DNA from: Marsupella aquatica
Taxonomy: Eukaryota; Marchantiophyta
Length of the DNA stretch: 64,000 nucleotides
Direction of reading: 5' to 3'
Assembly: GCA_973895155.1 (NCBI GenBank)
Contig: OZ316892.1
Location: forward strand, 27,280,001-27,344,000
Below the pieces are notes generated by a model. The model did not search any database. It saw nothing but the letters and a program-made list of their open reading frames with translations, and was not told the origin of the DNA. Positions 34,750 to 46,324 of this stretch are shown one piece after another. Every line of letters begins with the position of its first letter. The first letter of the stretch is position 1. Position numbers and translations under genes: made by a program.

Positions 34750-36999
34750 CGCAGCTCGTCAGTACCACTTTCGTTGATCCACGCCCAGAAACTGTGATCG
34801 AAGTCTTTATGCCTCTGTGATTGCTAGCCCGCTCGTCGACAACTCCTCATCTACACTCACGATCTCAGTGCCAGAGAGAGACTCAACCTGGCCCCGTGAC
34901 AAAGGCCGATGTTTCTAAAATGACTTAGTCAGGCCTGAAATGATCCGATGTCACCAACCAATGCTCCGAATCCCGATGTCACAACCCAGCAGAATGCGAA
35001 AACCTCCTGCTCCGAGCGGCTTCCTCAAACGCGTACACCTATCAGAGAAGAATTTATCCTTCTCGGCAAACAGCCAAAAACCAAGCCCATTCGTTGCCAA
35101 AAATGCCTCTGTTCTTCGACTCTTGCTCCTCTTTCTCCCTGATGAGCGAGCCCCTCCTTTCTCCTAGTCCAGGAGTACAATGCGTACGTAGCTATTGACT
35201 GTCGCGAGAAAGTGAACACCAAGGCCGTGACTCGCGATATCAAACAAACGCATCCCACTGCCCCAATATTCAACCCACAGCACTCGGACCACAGCCAAAG
35301 AAGCCGGAAGCCGAAGTTACTTCTCACAGTAGTAGTAGTAGTAGTAGTCCCTACCGCCCCCGAATGAGCAGTTGGCAAAAGAGTAACAGTACTTCTTCTG
35401 CAGAATGATGCTTGACTGCTTTGTACAACACTGCCACTGGCAATCTTTCTGTCTATCACTCTCTTCAGAGCAGACCGCAAGACGATGACGAGTGGGGCGG
35501 AGCTGGTGGTTCATGCAGAAGCAACGGACGCAGAAGATACAGAGAGAGACGACAGATTTTGTTCACCATCAACAAAAATCTATGAACGACCGACTATCGT
35601 AGGCGGAGGCAGGGAGCTGCTGTTGCAATTCACGCAGAAGCGAGGAATGCCAATTGCGAAAAGAGAATGACGAGAAATCCAGCGACCGAGCGAGCGATCG
35701 ATCTACTCGTCCAAAACCAAACCGCACATGCTTGATTGCGGCGCTGCTGATGCCTCGCGAACTTGATCTCCTCCTACGGAACTACTGTGGTAGACTGTAC
35801 TCAAGTACTGTGGTGGAGTGTACCTAGTACTGTGGTAATGGACGCCTCCTCTGCAGTTGAGGAGCACGTGAAAGGGCGATGCGTACAAGGGCCCGTCCCT
35901 TTCCTCTCCTCTTGATGGGCCTTAAAACTCAAAATTAACTTGGATGGTCCTTAACTTAGTACTTAGGGTTACTAACCGAAAAACGTTATGGAGTATTAGT
36001 GCCTGTAAAAGTTCTCTCTCAATCCAAGTGTTATTATTTAAATTTTTTGGACATATCACCTTTAATAATGGCATATGTATTTTGGTAGCCCATAGTGATT
36101 TTGTTCTGGCTAGAGTTTTATGTTCTGAGCCCTAACTGAATTATAAGAGTGCTTTGACACTCCCTATTACAATAAAGATTGGTCATATGCCATGATCATG
36201 GTGGAAAAAAAAACTTTTACACACCTTGTGAAAAAATTATCACCTGTTGTTTATGGCCAAAAATCATCATGGACAACTATCAAGCTTTGTGATACCCTGT
36301 TCCACTTGATACTCTTTACAGTAATTAGCCTGCTATTTATTGCCATCCCTAATTTTCCAAAACCTGGGAAATAGCAATCTCTTTAAGTGTAGTTAATTTT
36401 TTAAGGAAACCTAAACTGACCCCACTCCAGTTTTAGAGTAGAATTAGTGGATTGTGGAAGATTGGACAATGGCTGAGCTGCCACTGTCACTCAAAGCATG
36501 CAAGGGCTATCTTTTACTGCTATTTTGGTGCATGAGTATCACCACTTCAGGAGAACAGTGGTGGGTAATGTGTGATATAGCATGCTCATCCTGGAACATG
36601 CTTCATTTTTTGTCTTGTAGTGATCTAATACTCACTCCATCCAACAAACCTTACATAGGGCTAGACTAGGTGAAGACAACCAGGGTTGAGGACTACTTAG
36701 CTTCCATTTTTGTGTCAACTTGAGGGTCTGATCAGACATTGAGCTCTTTCACAATGTGAGGGATGCAAAGTTTTCTATGCCTCACCCATCTACACTAGAT
36801 TGCCCAAGTACCCCATCCTTTTGGTTGAGATAATTAATCTCATCAGTTATCAGTGAAGTTCATCAGTGAAACTGATATTAGTTACCATATCATCTCAGAG
36901 AGACAGCCGAATTGCCGAGGGAAAAAAAGTTTAATTTTTTTCTTCAAAATTTAACAAGAATTTTTTTCCCAAATTTTTTCACTATGGACATCCATATGG
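34750..36999. other. Gene-free stretch with an AGT microsatellite
   Basis: Upstream flank of UTP23. An (AGT)n run of seven units lies at about 35328-35349. The short frames have no domain. The UTP23 promoter must lie in the first part but has no distinctive element. Confidence 0.45.
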
Positions 37000-38228
37000 T
37001 ACAAAAACTAAGTTTTTGTTTTTCCATCCGCACGCCCATCTCGGCGAGGTCAGCTGAGATTGGTGTCACTTGCCTATCCAACGATTAATACTTGCAAACC
37101 GTACTTTTCTTCGCTTAAACCGTTGGTATCGTATTACGGGGTCGTGGAGGGACGCTATTTGGAGGATTTGCACACCTAAGGATGAGTATGTTTGATTTCG
37201 CTCCCGGAAGTGTACTTTTTGATCAAGTCTACCGACTGGTCTCTCCGTTTTTGATCAAGTCCAAGGGACTGGTCCTACCATCTACAACTCATGCCCACCA
37301 GGTGAGTGTTGTCACCACCCCCCTCCTCTCTGGGGCAAGTATACAAACATTTACAATAAGATTTGAACACTAGTGACAAGGGCAAATGTTTCCACAATGA
37401 CACCGACCACACGCACTAGGGGAGGAAAACAAACCACACAAGCAACCACAAGTGACACACAAAATATTGGAACCTCAAGCCAAATCCATATCTCTTGGTG
37501 TTTCTCGTAACACATGCAAGGACAACCCGGCCTCCTGCCTCCTGCCGTCTGCCCAACTCCTGCCTCCCGGGGACAAGTGCTACGTTCTCCACCTCACTAC
37601 TCTGGCTTGAACTTCTCCTAATCGGTGCGCTACTCACAAAAGCTACTCCAAAGCATCCAAGCACTACGCTGAGTTCCCCCCCACACTACTCCGGGGCTCT
37701 CCCCCTAAATACCAAAAAACACACCAAAGCACCCCTCACGGGGCCACAATGATGGCGGCTTACCCTAGCGGCGCCGCTAAACCCTTCACTAAGAAACCCC
37801 TAAACTAAAAGCATGTGGCACACACATGCTTCTAAAACCCTAAACTAACTATGGGACCGACGGTGCCTTCGACGGTGCCCCAACATCGCTCCGTGAACCG
37901 CGAAAAAAAACAAGGGACCCCACAATGGCCGAAACTAGGTTCCCTTCCATTTGCACTTCTGAGTTCACCCCTGGATAGCTCTCCCCCTCCTGATCACGAA
38001 TCACTCAACCGCTCTCGAAACCGACATCGGACGACCAAGTTATGGCCGTTTCCGTATCCCGTAACCACAACTTCGCCGGGCCATAACCTCCTCATCCTGG
38101 CTCCGTTTGAGGAGCGCCGCCCCTTGTTGGAATCAGCTCCGCGAGCTCTTTCCAACAAGCCCGTGAGTGACCCCTCACAAAAATGTTGGAAAGTCCAGGG
38201 ACCGTACAACCACGTCCGTACGACCACC
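37000..38228. other. 3' flank of the coiled-coil coding sequence
   Basis: No gene is supported. On the minus strand the stretch 38200-37300 has the texture of a retroelement end (G-rich leader, then a T-rich part with ATCTTATTGTAAATGTTTG), but no second copy is found upstream of 44562, so an LTR cannot be claimed. Confidence 0.3.
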
Positions 38229-39045
38229 CTAGTCCTCCTCATCCTCACTCACGGTGCCATGGCTTGAGCCCCGTGAGTTGGTCTCCTCCTCACTCTCCAC
38301 TGGAGTGAGTGCCACTTCACTCCTCTTCTTCTTTACCGGGGTACTCCTTGTGCTAGTGTTCCCCTGCTTTCTCAAATTGGCCAAGGCCTGCCACGCCTTA
38401 ATGTACCCCTCACCAATGGTGTCCTTCCATAAGGCCGCCTCTTCACCGGACCGCAACTCCAACGGTAAAACCTGCCCGGTGGCCATGGGAGTCCCAGGGG
38501 TGACAAATCAGGGCGACATCCCCGGGGTCCCCGTGTTGACCTGAGCCTCTCGTAACGATTTACGTACCTCCCTGAGCTTCTTCTCTAAGCTCTTGCTTTT
38601 CTCTTGACTCTTCTTGGCTGCATCCAACAGGGGCCCATACTTCCCACTGACATCCTTCACCACCATCTCAATGGCCCTGGAGATCAAATCCGGGGAAAGT
38701 GTGGAGCTAGGTGTGTAGGGGTTCTTCCGTTTCCCCAGACTCAAGGCTTCACTCCTCTTAGCCCTTGTCTCAAAGATCACCAATTGACTCCGTAGTGCTC
38801 CCACCTGGGCTCTTAACTCCACCATTTCTCCAGAATTCTGCTTCTCTTTGGCCAATGTTTGTTTCAATACTCCAACCTCTTCCGCTTCCTTGGCCTTGGT
38901 GGACAAGGCTCCCTTCAAGTTGGAAATCTCTACGTGAGCTGCTTGGAGAAGTTTAACCTTCTCATGAATGGCCTCCTCCTTGGCCTTGATCACCTCCTTC
39001 ATAGACAAGGCACCCTGCCCCAAAGTCTCTACTCTGGCGGTGGCC

Positions 39046-41231
39046 TTGTAATGCTGTACATTAGTTAGAAATGATGGAAATTTTATAAATTTTAAACTTT
39101 TTCTAACTCAAGGTACAATCTAGTTACCTTTTGTAGCAATTTAGATCAACCGAACACTTTACCTAATGTTATGCTTCATCGGAGGCTATTGCCTATATTG
39201 GACAAGGATCGCCAATATAAATCCTTGCTCTTTACATGCTACCAAGAAAGAAGACTGGACATCATTGGAGAAGCAATGCAGACTAGAAGATTCAAGAACC
39301 GAACTCCAAAACATTTTTTTAACAAGAATGAGCTCTGCATACAATTATCACAATCAGCCGATCTCTGCTATTTTAGTTAAATAGCTATCATGGTCAGAAA
39401 AGTCTCATACTTTTTCAGGAGGTAGTAGTTGCGTAGTAGAATCATCCCTGCAAGTTTCATCTCAAACCGACATGTAGTTTGAAAGTTAGAATTAATTTAG
39501 TTTTGCTGTTTTTCGCATAGCCGCGACTTCGCCGACGCTTTGTGAAGCGTCCCTTGTATTTTTGGACGCTTTGAAAAGCGTCCACCCAAGACCACGACGC
39601 TTTTTGAAGCGTCCACCACCCAACCAGATGCGACCCCCTTAACCACGACGCTTTTTGAGCCGTCCTTCACCGATACCACGGAACAGAAGACGCTTCGTGA
39701 AACGTCTATTCGAACCAGACACCGGACGCTTTAAGACGCTTTCTGAAGCGTCCGCTAACCCCAAAGTCCGATGAGACGCTTTCTGAAGCGTCCACATGAG
39801 AAGTGACGCCTTGTGAAGCGTCCGACCGTGTTCGAAGACAAAGCAGAATCGACGCTTTTTGAAGCGTCCGCCAAGACAGACTTCGCCGCTTTCTGAAGTG
39901 TCGCACCCGAAGACCAGAAGACGGACGCTGCGACCAAAACCTCAAAATTCAGCCAACGCTTTCTGAAGCGTCCACAAAAGTCCTTTGTAGTTTTGGACGC
40001 TTTCTGAAGCGTCCACTATGCTCCCGACACTTAGAAAAATTTTCAGTTTTCGCACTTTTATAACACCGTGCCACTTTTACCGATTTATTTGAGACACTTA
40101 GAGATCTCAGAAAAGTCTGAAACTTTGTCAGCATAGAGACTATATGTAGTAGAGTACCCTAGAAACGTTTCAACTCATTCCGACTTTTAGTTTAGAAGTT
40201 AAAATTAGATTAAAATCACTGTTTATTAGTTTTACCGCAAACACCGACGCTTTGCAAAGCATCCGCTCAAACCTCGACGCTTTCTGAAGCGTCCCCTGCA
40301 TTTTTGACACTTTCAGCAGTGTCCATTCACTTTTCAAGGATGACCGTCATTAAGTTTATTCAAGACCCTTTAGATATGAAAGGGCATATCCTTTCAGTAT
40401 CTCAGTCTCCTTGGGTTCCTGCTAGCCTATATGAAGTAGAATTTGTGTCATTTTCAAGTGTGAAGAAATAAAGTAGTGCCTGTAGCATGTGCTGCAGTAC
40501 TGGAATCACCTTTGCTTGCAAATACAAAGGAATTTTTCTCCCTTCCTTGGTCTGAATGATTGAGAGTTTAGATCATTGAAGTAAAATTACTTGTATGAAG
40601 TTGAATCTCAGAAGTATGAGGGAATAGATTCCTTAAGTGGTGACAACCCATCTTCTTGAGTTCTTGATGCATAGTTTTTGGCATGACATTGCTTGTGCAC
40701 GGATGCAAAGATTGTTACTCACCAATTACCTGTGACTTCAATTTGATCATGATGGTGTTTATTATTCGTGACTCAGAGTACCGACTGGATATCGAAGTGA
40801 TTGATTACTAGTTTCTTCTGAGTACCTTTGGAAGGAAAAGTTGAGACGTGTTGACGGCATTTTAGTAATCATCCTAGTACAGTAAACCATTCCAGAAATG
40901 TTCTTACGGATATACCACCCAAATCACATCAAATGAAGTATTGATGAGAAGTTACCTTGGTGTTTTCCAGACTCCCTCATCATACCTCAAGATTTCATTG
41001 TGTTTTGTTATTTGTTTCCATTTTATTAATTGCATTTATAATGTTAAGCAAACATTCAAATCTATGCCTTGCTGAGCAACCATAGTAAAAGGCTCAAACC
41101 TGTGTTTTTTGTGACCTTAGTCATTCATAAGTGTTAAACGATAGAAAATTATTCCTTTCTTGTTCTTCCATGGGATCGAATACCGAGTTTTGGACATTAA
41201 ATGTTGATTTATGTCCTTAGTACAATACTAC
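39046..41231 (+). repeat. 2.1-kb inverted repeat element, left copy (acts as intron 2)
   Basis: Begins TTGTAATGCTGTACATTAG and ends GTACAATACTAC; 2186 bp. Nearly identical, in opposite orientation, to 41956-44046. The two ends are weak inverted repeats of each other (GTAATGCTGTACATTAG against GTAGTATTGTACTAAGG). Read on the minus strand its right end gives the donor CAG|GTAGTA and its left end the acceptor TGTACAG|CATTAC, which keep the coiled-coil frame open. It has no convincing ORF and includes a hairpin array. Confidence 0.85.
39533..40325 (+). repeat. Array of GACGCTT/AAGCGTC hairpins (left copy)
   Basis: About 15 short palindromes of the type GACGCTTTCTGAAGCGTCC occur here (for example near 39533, 39563, 39597, 39690, 39776, 39851, 39997, 40246 and 40275). 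Each has a 7-bp stem and a 3-6 base loop, separated by 10-90 bp of unrelated sequence. Only the palindrome is conserved between units, not the spacers. Confidence 0.9.
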
Positions 41232-42218
41232 CTGCTTGAGAGAATCTCTCAATGCGTGGACTAGCTTGAGTCCCTCATGGACTCCCTCCCGGAATTCCCG
41301 TAACTCCGCCAGGTAGACATCAGGAATGTCATAGACCAGGGGCTCCTCCGGATTTCCCACAAGTGATTCAAGTCACTCCAATGTGGAGTCCTCATCCTGG
41401 TTTTCTTCCTCTCTATTATCATCTCCAACCGCCGAGGATGATCCCTCCGTTAGTTTTCCCAAGATGGTAGTGGCAATCCTCCTGATTTCTGTGGTAAGGG
41501 ATGATCCAGTGTCTTTCTGTCCCGGGGAAACAATCCACCCTTCTGCTCTGGCTAGCAAAAATGACCCCATCAAATGTACAGCCCCACCTGGTTTCACACT
41601 CCCGGGATCGGCGTCCAGTAGCTTCTTCAACCCGTAGTACCACCATCCGTACACATGGGCTGGATAGTTCTTGATGTCCATAGCTACCACGAAGTGCTCT
41701 CCATTCACCACCCCTGATTGCACGTTACCAAGGACCCGTTGATGAACCTTAGCCAAAAATCCCTTGTGCTCAGACAGCATCCTTGACGGCGGAAAGAGGA
41801 ATGGAAGTAGTGGAGGTGGGATTAATCACCCAACCGGCCACCATTGTCAATGTGAGCTCTCCCCTTATGTTCCGAGGTGTGAATGAGAATTGTTGGTTCT
41901 TCAAAAACAGAAGCTTAGCTAACTCCACATGGGGCACTACCCGTTGGAGACATTTGTAGTATTGCACTAAGGACATAAATCAACATTTAATATCCAAAAC
42001 TCGGTATTCGATCCCATGGAAGAACAAGAAAGGAATGATTTTCTATCGTTTAACACTTATGAATGACTAAGGTCACAAAAAACACAGGTTTGAGCCTTTT
42101 ATAATGGTTGCTCAGCAAGGCATAGATTTGAATGTTTGCTTAACATTGTAAATGCAATTAATAAAATGGAAACAAATAACAAAACATAATGAAATCTTGA
42201 GGTATGATGAGGGAGTCA

Positions 42219-42281
42219 TCTTCACACTTGAAAATGACACAAATTCTACTTCATATAGGCTAGCAGGAACCCAAGGAGACT
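42219..42281 (+). repeat. Templated insertion copied from 42807-42869
   Basis: The segment CTTCACACTTGAAAATGACA...CCAAGGAGACT is an extra copy of sequence about 590 bp away in the same arm. It is bounded by a direct repeat, GGTATGATGAGGGAGTC, at 42201-42217 and 42284-42300. The left arm has only one such 17-mer and no insert at the matching place. Confidence 0.85.
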
Positions 42282-42948
42282 AAGGTATGATGAGGGAGTC
42301 TGGAAAACACCAAGGTAACTTCTCATCAATACTTCATTTGATGTGATTTTGGGTGGTATATCCGTAAGAACATTTCTGGAATGGTTTACTGTACTAGGAT
42401 GATTACTAAAATGCCGTCAACACGTCTCAATTTTTCCTTCCAAAGGTACTCAGAAGAAACTAGTAATCAATCACTTCGATATCCAGTCGGTACTCTGAGT
42501 CACGAATAATAAACATCATCATGATCAAATTGAAGTCACAGGTAATTGGTGAGTAACAATCTTTGCATCCCATGCACAAGCAATGTCACGCCAAAAACTA
42601 TGCATCAAGAACTCAAGAAGATGGGTTGTCACCACTTAAGGAATCTATTCCCTCATACTTCTGAGATTCAACTTCATACAAGTAATTTTACTTCAATGAT
42701 CTAAACTCTCAATCATTCAGACCAAGGAAGGGAGAAGAATTCCTTTTGCATTTGCAAGCAAAGGTGATTCCAGTCTGCAACACATGCCACAGGCACTACT
42801 TTATTTCTTCACACTTGAAAATGACACAAATTCTACTTCATATAGGCTAGCAGGAACCCAAGGAGACTGAGATACTGAAAGGACATGCCCTTTCATATCT
42901 AAAGGGTCTTGAATAAACTTAATGACGGTCATCCTTGAAAAGTGAATG

Positions 42949-43562
42949 GACACTGCTGAAAGTGTCAAAAATGCAGGGGACGCTTCAGAAAGCGTCGAGG
43001 TTGAGCGGACGCTTTGCAAAGCGTCGGTGTTTGCGGTAAAACTAATAAACAGTGATTTTAATCTAATTTTAACTTCTAAACTAAAAGTCGGAATGAGTTG
43101 AAACATTTCTAGGGTACTGTACTACATATAATCTCTATGCTGACAAAGTTTCAGACTTTTCTGAGATCTCTAAGTGTCTCAAATAAATCAGTAAAAGTGG
43201 CGCAGTGTTATAAAAGTGCGAAAACTGAAAATTTTTCTAAGTGTCGGGAACATAGTGGACGCTTCAGAAAGCGTCCAAAACTACAAAGGACTTTTGTGGA
43301 CGCTTCAGAAAGCGTCAGCTGAATTTTAAGGTTTTGGTCACAGCGTCCGTCTTCTGGTCTTCGGGTGCGACCATTCAGTGGGCGTCGCAGTGTCGATGTC
43401 GCTGCCGGGGTAGCAGATACTTCTGTGGGCGTCGCTCCTCATGTGGATTGCAAAGCGTCGGAGTACAACTGGTTGGGTGGTGGACGCTTCAAAAAGCGTC
43501 GTGGTCTTGGGTGGACGCTTTTCAAAGCGTCCAAAAATACAAGGGACGCTTCACAAAGCGTC
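42949..43562 (-). repeat. Array of GACGCTT/AAGCGTC hairpins (right copy)
   Basis: Palindromes near 42978, 43005, 43257, 43298, 43482, 43513 and 43543, plus weaker ones. The interior (about 43360-43480) does not align with the left array, so units were gained or lost after the copies separated. Confidence 0.85.
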
Positions 43563-44785
43563 GGCGAAGTCGCGGCTATGCGAAAAACAACAAAACTAAA
43601 TTAATTCTAACTTTCAAACCACATGTCGGTTTGAGATGAAACTTGCAGGGATGATTCTACTACGCAACTACTATCTCCTGAAAAAGTATGAGAATTTTCT
43701 GACCATGATAGCTATTTAACTAAAATAGCATAGATCGGCTGATTGTGATAATTGTATACAGAGCTCATTCTTGTTGAAAAAGTGTTTTGGAGTCCGGTTC
43801 TTGAATCTTCTAGTCTGCATTGCTTCTCCAATGATGTCCAGTCTTCTTTCTTGGTAGCATGTAAAGAGCAAGGATTTATATTCGCGATCCTTGTCCAATA
43901 CAATAGCCTCCGATGAAGCATAACATTAGGTGAAGTGTTCAGTTGATCTAAATTGCTATAAAAGGTAACTAGATTGTACCTTGAGTTAGAAAAAGTTTAA
44001 AATTTATAAAATTTTCATCATTTCTAACTAATGTACAGCATTACAACATTCAAAGTAGATTCCTTCCGTACGTAACTCCATCCCGGCCCCAATGTTCCAA
44101 CTCTTCCCCGAAGGGATTGTAATCTCCACCTTCATGAACTCCGTGAGCCCGGTGGCCAGAAAAATATTCCTACAATCCTCCATCACCTTGGCAGAGGTTT
44201 TGGGATAAATTCGACGAAAAACCTTCCTCAAAACCGGTGCTGGACTTGCTGCCGGTCCAGTACTCATCGTAGCGTCCCTCTCTTCTCTCTCTCTTGCAAT
44301 CAATGTCTCAACGTAGTCACGGTAAGCAGCCTTGTATCTCCGAATGCGTGCCTCACTAAACTCTGGTTGATCCAGCATCCATGCATCCAGAAATCCAATC
44401 CTCAATCACCAAATCCCGTTACCCGTAGCAATGTCAATTCCCTGGCCCGAAACAGCCCCCGTATCCCGATCAATCAATGACCCAATCTCAATTTTCCAGA
44501 CATAATTCACTGTAGCCACCGTTAATGCTCGGAGACAGTGAGTCCCCCAATTCAATGCCGAGCTAGAGAGAAAGGGAAAAAAATTGGAGAACCAGGAACC
44601 AGGGTACTGTTTACAAAGAAGCAGTTTTGAGGGAAGCTTTCGGCATCTCAAGGGAAGCAAGAAAAAAATTAAGGGGAAAGCAAGAAGTGGTGGCTTTCCT
44701 AAGGGCGCAGGCCCCCCTTAAGTATACCCCTGAGCGCCAGGTGCCGTCCGCTGCCCTCTCTTGGGTATTGACTCACCCGAGTATC

Positions 44786-45597
44786 GGGGAGTATTTTCTC
44801 CCCCCTTCTGACGCTCGCGTACCTTGCCCCCTCTCACCTGCCCTCCGAAGCGTCCCGGCTGCGCTTAAATGGGGGCTTTAATTCTCCCCCCACTACTCGT
44901 GGGAGCGCCTCGCGCCTCCCATCTTGCAGGAGCACCTTGCGCCTCCCATGGGATTTTAAACCCCCTTCTGACAGCCTCTCATGCGGGAGCGCCTTCCCAC
45001 GAGGGCTTAATTGCCCCCCCCACTCCGCGATCTTCTCCTCCCGGCGCCGGCTGCGACCCGGCTGCGCTGTGCCCCGGCTCGCTTGGGCTCTTACTCGCGG
45101 GCTTCCCCCAGCTCCGGCAAGCCGCCCGGTACCTCCCGGCTGCGCTGCGCTTTCACCCCCTTCGCCGCTGCGCCCCTTTTGGGGGGATTTAATTTCCCCC
45201 CTTCCCCGGCAGCCCTCTCCCGCTCGCGGCCACCTCTGCTCGCGGGCTCACGGGAGGGTTTAATACCCCCCCTCCTTCACTCCTCTTACTCCTCGGCTGG
45301 CCTCGCCGCTGCTGCCCAACTCAACCTGGGGATTCCACGTGGCGGCTCTAGGGCTGCCCCTTATGGGCCCCCAAGTGCTCGCCCTTTGCCAGGCCACTTC
45401 AAGGGCATTTAACCCCCCTCCGCGACCTTCCTGATCACCGGCCTCCCGCTACCCTGGCCTCCTTACTTAGTACTCACGGTGCCCCTTAAGGGGAAATTTT
45501 AATTTTCCCCCCAACACCTCGGCGCCTCGCGGCTGCTGCCGCGCCTCATTTCCTTCATCTCACGAGGGCTCCTTAATGGGGAATTTTAATCCCCCCC
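44786..45597. repeat. Nine GGGG-TTTAA-CCCC palindromes in a GC-rich tract
   Basis: Short palindrome-like blocks of a G-run, an A/T core and a C-run occur at 44786, 44871, 44950, 45003, 45181, 45252, 45403, 45489 and 45578. An example is GGGGGGATTTAATTTCCCCC. Spacing is 50-180 bp. The spacers are C/G-rich and share phrases such as GGGAGCGCCT and CCCGGCTGCGCT. The region lies upstream of the coiled-coil sequence on its coding strand. The open frames are a by-product of the low A+T content. Confidence 0.8.
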
Positions 45598-45649
45598 TTC
45601 AGCCTTACCTTAACGCTCCTCCGGTGGCGCCTCGCTTTTCCCATATTCA

Positions 45650-46324
45650 GTAAAGGTTAGCACTCCTCCTAAACCTTATTGGGGTCTCAACAAAAGAAAG
45701 AGGGAATCAGGACCTAAGGGAAACAGGGTGTCCACTTAGACCGACCCTAGTGTCAAGGTCCCAACATCCTGGTTGCTGGGGAGCCTTAGGCCTCCAAACT
45801 ATTAGGATATCCAAGAATGTAGAGACCTCTGGGGCATAGCAACCGATAATGACGGTCGTAACAAAAAAACAAAAAAACGGCTTATTTACAATGGTTATTT
45901 ACACTCGCAACACTCCGCGACCATTATTCGTGATTTTGAGTGACGGGGACCCCGTCACAATTGGGCCCATCTCAGCTGCCTAGCTGAGATGCACAAAGTT
46001 ACAAAGCTCTATCTCAGTTGCGCAGCTAAAATTGACCAAAATAATTGATAATTGATATTAATCACTAATAACTTCGATGAGCCCCTGATAACTAATGAAA
46101 TAGTTGACCACCTTTTTGGGTGTTGTGAGATTCACCCATGATTCTTATTAGCATGGCTTGTTCTATTCTTTCTCAAAGAATAGACTTCTCAATATAGTGT
46201 GTTACAACCAGTGTTGGGTGGGTATATTACAACTGCACAGTAATGCTGCCATTGAAGGTATTGGAATCCTTTGCAACCTTGGCCTGACAGGTATTCACTA
46301 CAGTCAACTTGCATTGTACCCCCG
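45650..46324. other. Gene-free stretch
   Basis: No gene or repeat array is supported. A palindromic motif (CATCTCAGCTGCCTAGCTGAGATG) lies near 45968-45991 and is echoed more weakly near 37048. Confidence 0.4.

Larger units (their letters stand above)
41956..44046 (-). repeat. 2.1-kb inverted repeat element, right copy (acts as intron 1)
   Basis: 2091 bp, reverse-complementary to 39046-41231. On the minus strand the host donor GAAT|GTTGTAATG straddles its start and the acceptor TTAG|TGCAATACTAC lies 11 nt inside its end; splicing there joins EGIYFE to LQYYKC in frame. It differs from the left copy by a contracted hairpin array and a 63-bp insertion at 42219-42281. Confidence 0.85.
38229..44562 (-). 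pseudogene. Decaying three-exon coiled-coil protein, family not recognised
   Basis: Minus-strand exons about 44562-44048, 41966-41232 and 39053-38229 join in phase across two introns. Exon 1 reads through LVEITIPSGKSW-like sequence to EGIYFE. Exon 2 starts LQYYKCLQRVVPHVELAK and contains KNYPAHVYGWWYYGLKKLLD. Exon 3 starts HYKATARVETLGQGALSMKE and is a long heptad-rich coiled coil, ending in an acidic tail. Three in-frame TGA codons (44406-44404, 41375-41373, 38510-38508) and one extra base in exon 2 near 41775 break the frame. No known domain was recognised; a transposon accessory protein or a degenerate host gene are both possible. A likely further intron precedes 44562 (CTCTCTAG acceptor). 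The introns are the inverted repeats listed separately. Confidence 0.6.

Noticed and set aside
39497-40134. Short frames rich in DASESV/GRFRKRP-like peptides
   Set aside because: They are translations of the GACGCTT hairpins in different frames and lack starts, domains or matching codon use.
44869-45412. Three overlapping Pro/Ala/Ser-rich frames of about 105-133 residues
   Set aside because: All three plus-strand frames are open because the region is GC-rich and poor in stop codons; none has a domain.
37000-46150. Complete LTR retrotransposon around the coiled-coil sequence
   Set aside because: The 3' side has LTR-like texture but no matching copy, primer site or polymerase domain could be found.
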